Part shown: in pieces, positions 61,758 to 64,000 of the stretch
Position numbering within the stretch: position 1 is the first letter of the stretch
Layout: each line of letters opens with the position of its first letter
Assembly (NCBI RefSeq): GCF_003858635.1
Contig: NZ_RQJO01000016.1
Coordinates: forward strand, 124,001 to 188,000
Reading direction: 5' to 3'
Length of the DNA: 64,000 nucleotides
DNA from: Larkinella rosea
Lineage (GTDB): Bacteria > Bacteroidota > Bacteroidia > Cytophagales > Spirosomataceae
Position numbers and translations under genes: made by a program
The notes under the pieces: model-generated
Database searches by the model: none
Told to the model about the DNA's origin: nothing
What the model saw: the letters and a program-made list of their open reading frames with translations, nothing else

Positions 61758-64000
61758 TTAAAAGTCTACATTCAATTTAGCCCCGAACGAACCCGTGAAA
61801 GGCAGCACGTTGTAATACTCCACGCCCTGCGACCAGCCCACGCCGTTGGGTCGGAAAGCCCGTTCCGGATCAAGGCCTTTGATACCCGCTGCGGTCCACA
61901 TGAAGATGTTGTTGGCAACAAACCCGATCGAGGCATTTTGCAGATGCAGCCGGTTGACAAAGGTTTTGGGAAGGCGATAGGTAATCGAAACTTCCCGCAC
62001 TTTCACGTACGTAGCACTGTACATGTTCTTTTCGGCAAAGGGCCGATTGGCGTAGCGGTAGGCGCTGAACGGATCCAGCCATTTACTGCCGGGACCGCCC
62101 AGGTTTTCGGTATAAACCGTATTGCCATTCGCATCTTTGGTGACCAGTACGCCCGGGTTAAGGCTGGCATCCTGCACCCGCCGGCCCGCTTCCACACTTC
62201 CTTCCGGCCAGGCAAAGCCGTTGTATTCGGCATTGCGGCCACCGACCCAGCTCCCCAGGTATTTGTCCGGATTTTCTTTAATCTGCTCAGCCAGGCTTCG
62301 TTTCGGATCGTAGCTTTCCCCGGTCAGGGTTTTTTCCAGCTGACCGTTATTACCCAGGAACATCATCGTATTGGAGTAGAACGACCCACCCAGACGCCAG
62401 TCGACGTTTGCGAACAACGTTATATTCTTGTATGTGATCGACGGTTGAACGCCCATCAGGAACTTGTGGTTGAAGTTGCCGATCTTTTTCAGGTTGTTCA
62501 CATCGTTGTCGGTCTGGTAAAGCCCTCCGCTGGTCACGATCGGATAGTTATAGTACGGTGAATTGGTATCTTTCACCCGCAGGATCGGGGCTGCGTAGAT
62601 ATCCCCCACCTGGCCCCCTTCGTACGTCCGAACCTCGGCTCCGGAGTAGGACACAAAGGAGAAATACTTGATCCCATCCGCCAGTCGGGTGATATACGTG
62701 CGGTTCCGGGTCAGGGTGAAGTTCATGTCCCAGGTAAAGTTCTCCGTTTTGATCGGCGTCGTGTACAGGGCCAGTTCAAAGCCTTTGCTTTCCACCAGTC
62801 CGGCGTTGATCTGCTTGGTGTTCGCCCCGGATTCAATGGGCGTTACAATCGACAGTACCTGGTTTTTATTTCCCCGCTGGTAGAAAGTCGCATCCAATCC
62901 AAGTCGGTTGTTCAGAAACTTCAGGTCAACACCGATCTCGCTTGAGGTAGCAATTTCAGGTTTCAGGTTCGGGTTGGTGAGCGTTCCGCCCATGTACATG
63001 CTTTTGGCCGCGCCCCAGTCGAGGGCGGTTTGGTAGATTCGGCTGTACGAGTACGGCGCGACGTCGTTACCCACCTGCGCATAACCCGCCCGTACTTTGG
63101 CGAAGCTGACCCAACGAGGCATGGTGAACATTTCCGAAGCGATCAGGCTGAGCGAAGCCGACGGATAGAAATAAGAATTGTTTCCTTTCGGCAGGGTACT
63201 GGTCCAGTCGTTACGCGCGGTCAGATCGAGGTAAACCATGTCTTTGAAACCAACGGAGGCTGATCCATACACGCCATACAGCTGCTTCCGGTTCAGCAAG
63301 CTGTTGTAGGAAACCGCTCCGGGAGCGCCATTGGAAATGTTATAAACACCGGGCACCACCAGGGCGGTTGCCGCAGTCGCCAGGCTCCGTCCGTATTGCT
63401 CCAGCCGGTTTACCCCAGCCAGTGCGTTCAGGCTCCAGTTGTCGCCAAAGCTTTTCTTGTAGCTCAGGATCAGGTCAAGGTTGGTTTCCTTGTTGTAGTT
63501 ATTCGAAATCTGATAAGCTCCGTTGACGGCCTCGAAGTTGTTGTAGGCCTTTTTGGCTTCCTGAATCTCTTCGTACGAGTCACGCGAGTACCGGCCGGTG
63601 ACCGAAAACGCCTTCGTGATGTCGTAATCGAGCTGAATCTTGCTCACCACCCGGTCGCGTTTAAAACCGGTGGGATTCTCGTACACCAGGTAAAACGGGT
63701 TATTCTGTTTGTCCTTGTATTTCCGCTGGGCGATGCCTTCCTGACCGGGCAGCCAGTAGTCGCGCAGGTCGTTGATGTTTACCTGAGCACCGGTTTCGTA
63801 AACACTCCGAACGACGTCATTGCGGCTTTGGTCGATGATCGGGCGGTTATTGGAACCCGATTCGGTGATGTTCATATTCACCGAGGCCCGCAGCTTGTCC
63901 GTCAGGTTGTAAGTGGTGTTCAGGGCGAGCGTCAGGCGGTATAGATCCGTATTCGGGATGATGCCGGTATTCGACATATTTCCGACCGACAACCGGAAAT
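61758..64000 (-). CDS. SusC/RagA-family TonB-dependent transporter, 5' end cut by window
   Basis: The minus-strand frame runs off the right edge (upstream codons continue F-R-L-S-V-G-N-M), so only the C-terminal 747 or so residues are present. They contain barrel strands typical of SusC (L-D-L-T-A-R-N-D-W-T-S-T, L-K-P-E-I-A-T-S-S-E-I-G-V-D) and end G-A-K-L-N-V-D-F. The plug and TonB box lie outside. It pairs with the SusD-like lipoprotein encoded 12 bases downstream. Confidence 0.92.
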   Translation of the reverse strand, partial: FRLSVGNMSNTGIIPNTDLYRLTLALNTTYNLTDKLRASVNMNITESGSNNRPIIDQSRNDVVRSVYETGAQVNINDLRDYWLPGQEGIAQRKYKDKQNNPFYLVYENPTGFKRDRVVSKIQLDYDITKAFSVTGRYSRDSYEEIQEAKKAYNNFEAVNGAYQISNNYNKETNLDLILSYKKSFGDNWSLNALAGVNRLEQYGRSLATAATALVVPGVYNISNGAPGAVSYNSLLNRKQLYGVYGSASVGFKDMVYLDLTARNDWTSTLPKGNNSYFYPSASLSLIASEMFTMPRWVSFAKVRAGYAQVGNDVAPYSYSRIYQTALDWGAAKSMYMGGTLTNPNLKPEIATSSEIGVDLKFLNNRLGLDATFYQRGNKNQVLSIVTPIESGANTKQINAGLVESKGFELALYTTPIKTENFTWDMNFTLTRNRTYITRLADGIKYFSFVSYSGAEVRTYEGGQVGDIYAAPILRVKDTNSPYYNYPIVTSGGLYQTDNDVNNLKKIGNFNHKFLMGVQPSITYKNITLFANVDWRLGGSFYSNTMMFLGNNGQLEKTLTGESYDPKRSLAEQIKENPDKYLGSWVGGRNAEYNGFAWPEGSVEAGRRVQDASLNPGVLVTKDANGNTVYTENLGGPGSKWLDPFSAYRYANRPFAEKNMYSATYVKVREVSITYRLPKTFVNRLHLQNASIGFVANNIFMWTAAGIKGLDPERAFRPNGVGWSQGVEYYNVLPFTGSFGAKLNVDF

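Overview
The window looks like the chromosome of a free-living, polysaccharide-degrading Bacteroidota, most likely order Cytophagales, family Spirosomataceae (Spirosoma/Larkinella-like). The grounds are two SusC/SusD outer-membrane uptake pairs, many signal peptides and lipoproteins, GH43, GH32-like and sialidase-like secreted enzymes, DUF1080, PVC-type cytochrome, DUF1553 and DUF1501 proteins, an M16 peptidase and a DUF5009/NagX-type membrane protein. Most genes have a moderately high GC content by eye. A few stretches (about 22.4-23.2, 29.3-34.2 and 45.9-49.4 kb) are visibly richer in A+T. I saw no tRNA, rRNA or CRISPR.

Layout. (1) 1-10772, plus strand: a compact sugar-catabolic cluster with a six-hairpin glycosidase (5' end outside the window), a GH32-like protein, two sialidase-fold proteins, an MFS transporter, an N-acetylneuraminate-lyase/DapA-type aldolase, a HEAT protein, a Gfo/Idh/MocA oxidoreductase and an SDR. 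(2) 11103-13345: a secreted unknown and a GH43 arabinanase-like enzyme with a trefoil-like tail. (3) 19521-13400, minus strand: a PVC-type HEAT/cytochrome protein, a DUF1080 3-keto-glycoside-hydrolase-type protein, a Gfo/Idh/MocA oxidoreductase and a hydroxyacyl-CoA-dehydrogenase-fold enzyme, which together suggest 3-keto-sugar chemistry. (4) 19757-27000: nagB with a clear terminator, a DinB gene fragment, a dihaem cytochrome, an AT-rich lipoprotein, VOC and HxlR genes, and an MBOAT plus SGNH acyl-transfer pair. (5) 27120-35788, plus strand: a CPBP protease, then a closely spaced run of CMD/AhpD-like, YCII/DGPF, ECF42-type sigma factor, a 57-aa NVEALA-like peptide overlapping the sigma gene, an O-antigen-ligase/TPR protein and two tandem paralogous transglutaminase-like lipoproteins. 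(6) 35899-37255, minus strand: SnoaL-like and AraC-type genes. (7) 37718-42707: a SusC/SusD pair closed by a perfect bidirectional terminator. (8) 42786-53308, minus strand: an M16 peptidase, a 3' relic of a duplicated NagX-like gene, a two-gene AT-rich cassette, the intact NagX-like gene, a REP-associated tyrosine transposase (RAYT) with its REP palindromes, and a NagB-PIG-L fusion. (9) 53494-59992, plus strand: LD-carboxypeptidase, a REP pair, then DUF1549/1553 cytochrome, DUF1501 and GH43 proteins. (10) 64000-60072, minus strand: a second SusC (cut by the right edge) and SusD pair.

Taken together, most genes import and dismantle plant- or glycoconjugate-type sugars. SusCD pairs and secreted hydrolases act outside the inner membrane. 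Aldolase, oxidoreductase and deaminase enzymes act downstream. The more unusual parts are the RAYT/REP family, one copy of which is read in frame as the start of a protein, the duplicated NagX tail flanking a foreign-looking cassette, and the sigma factor-peptide-ligase-transglutaminase run.
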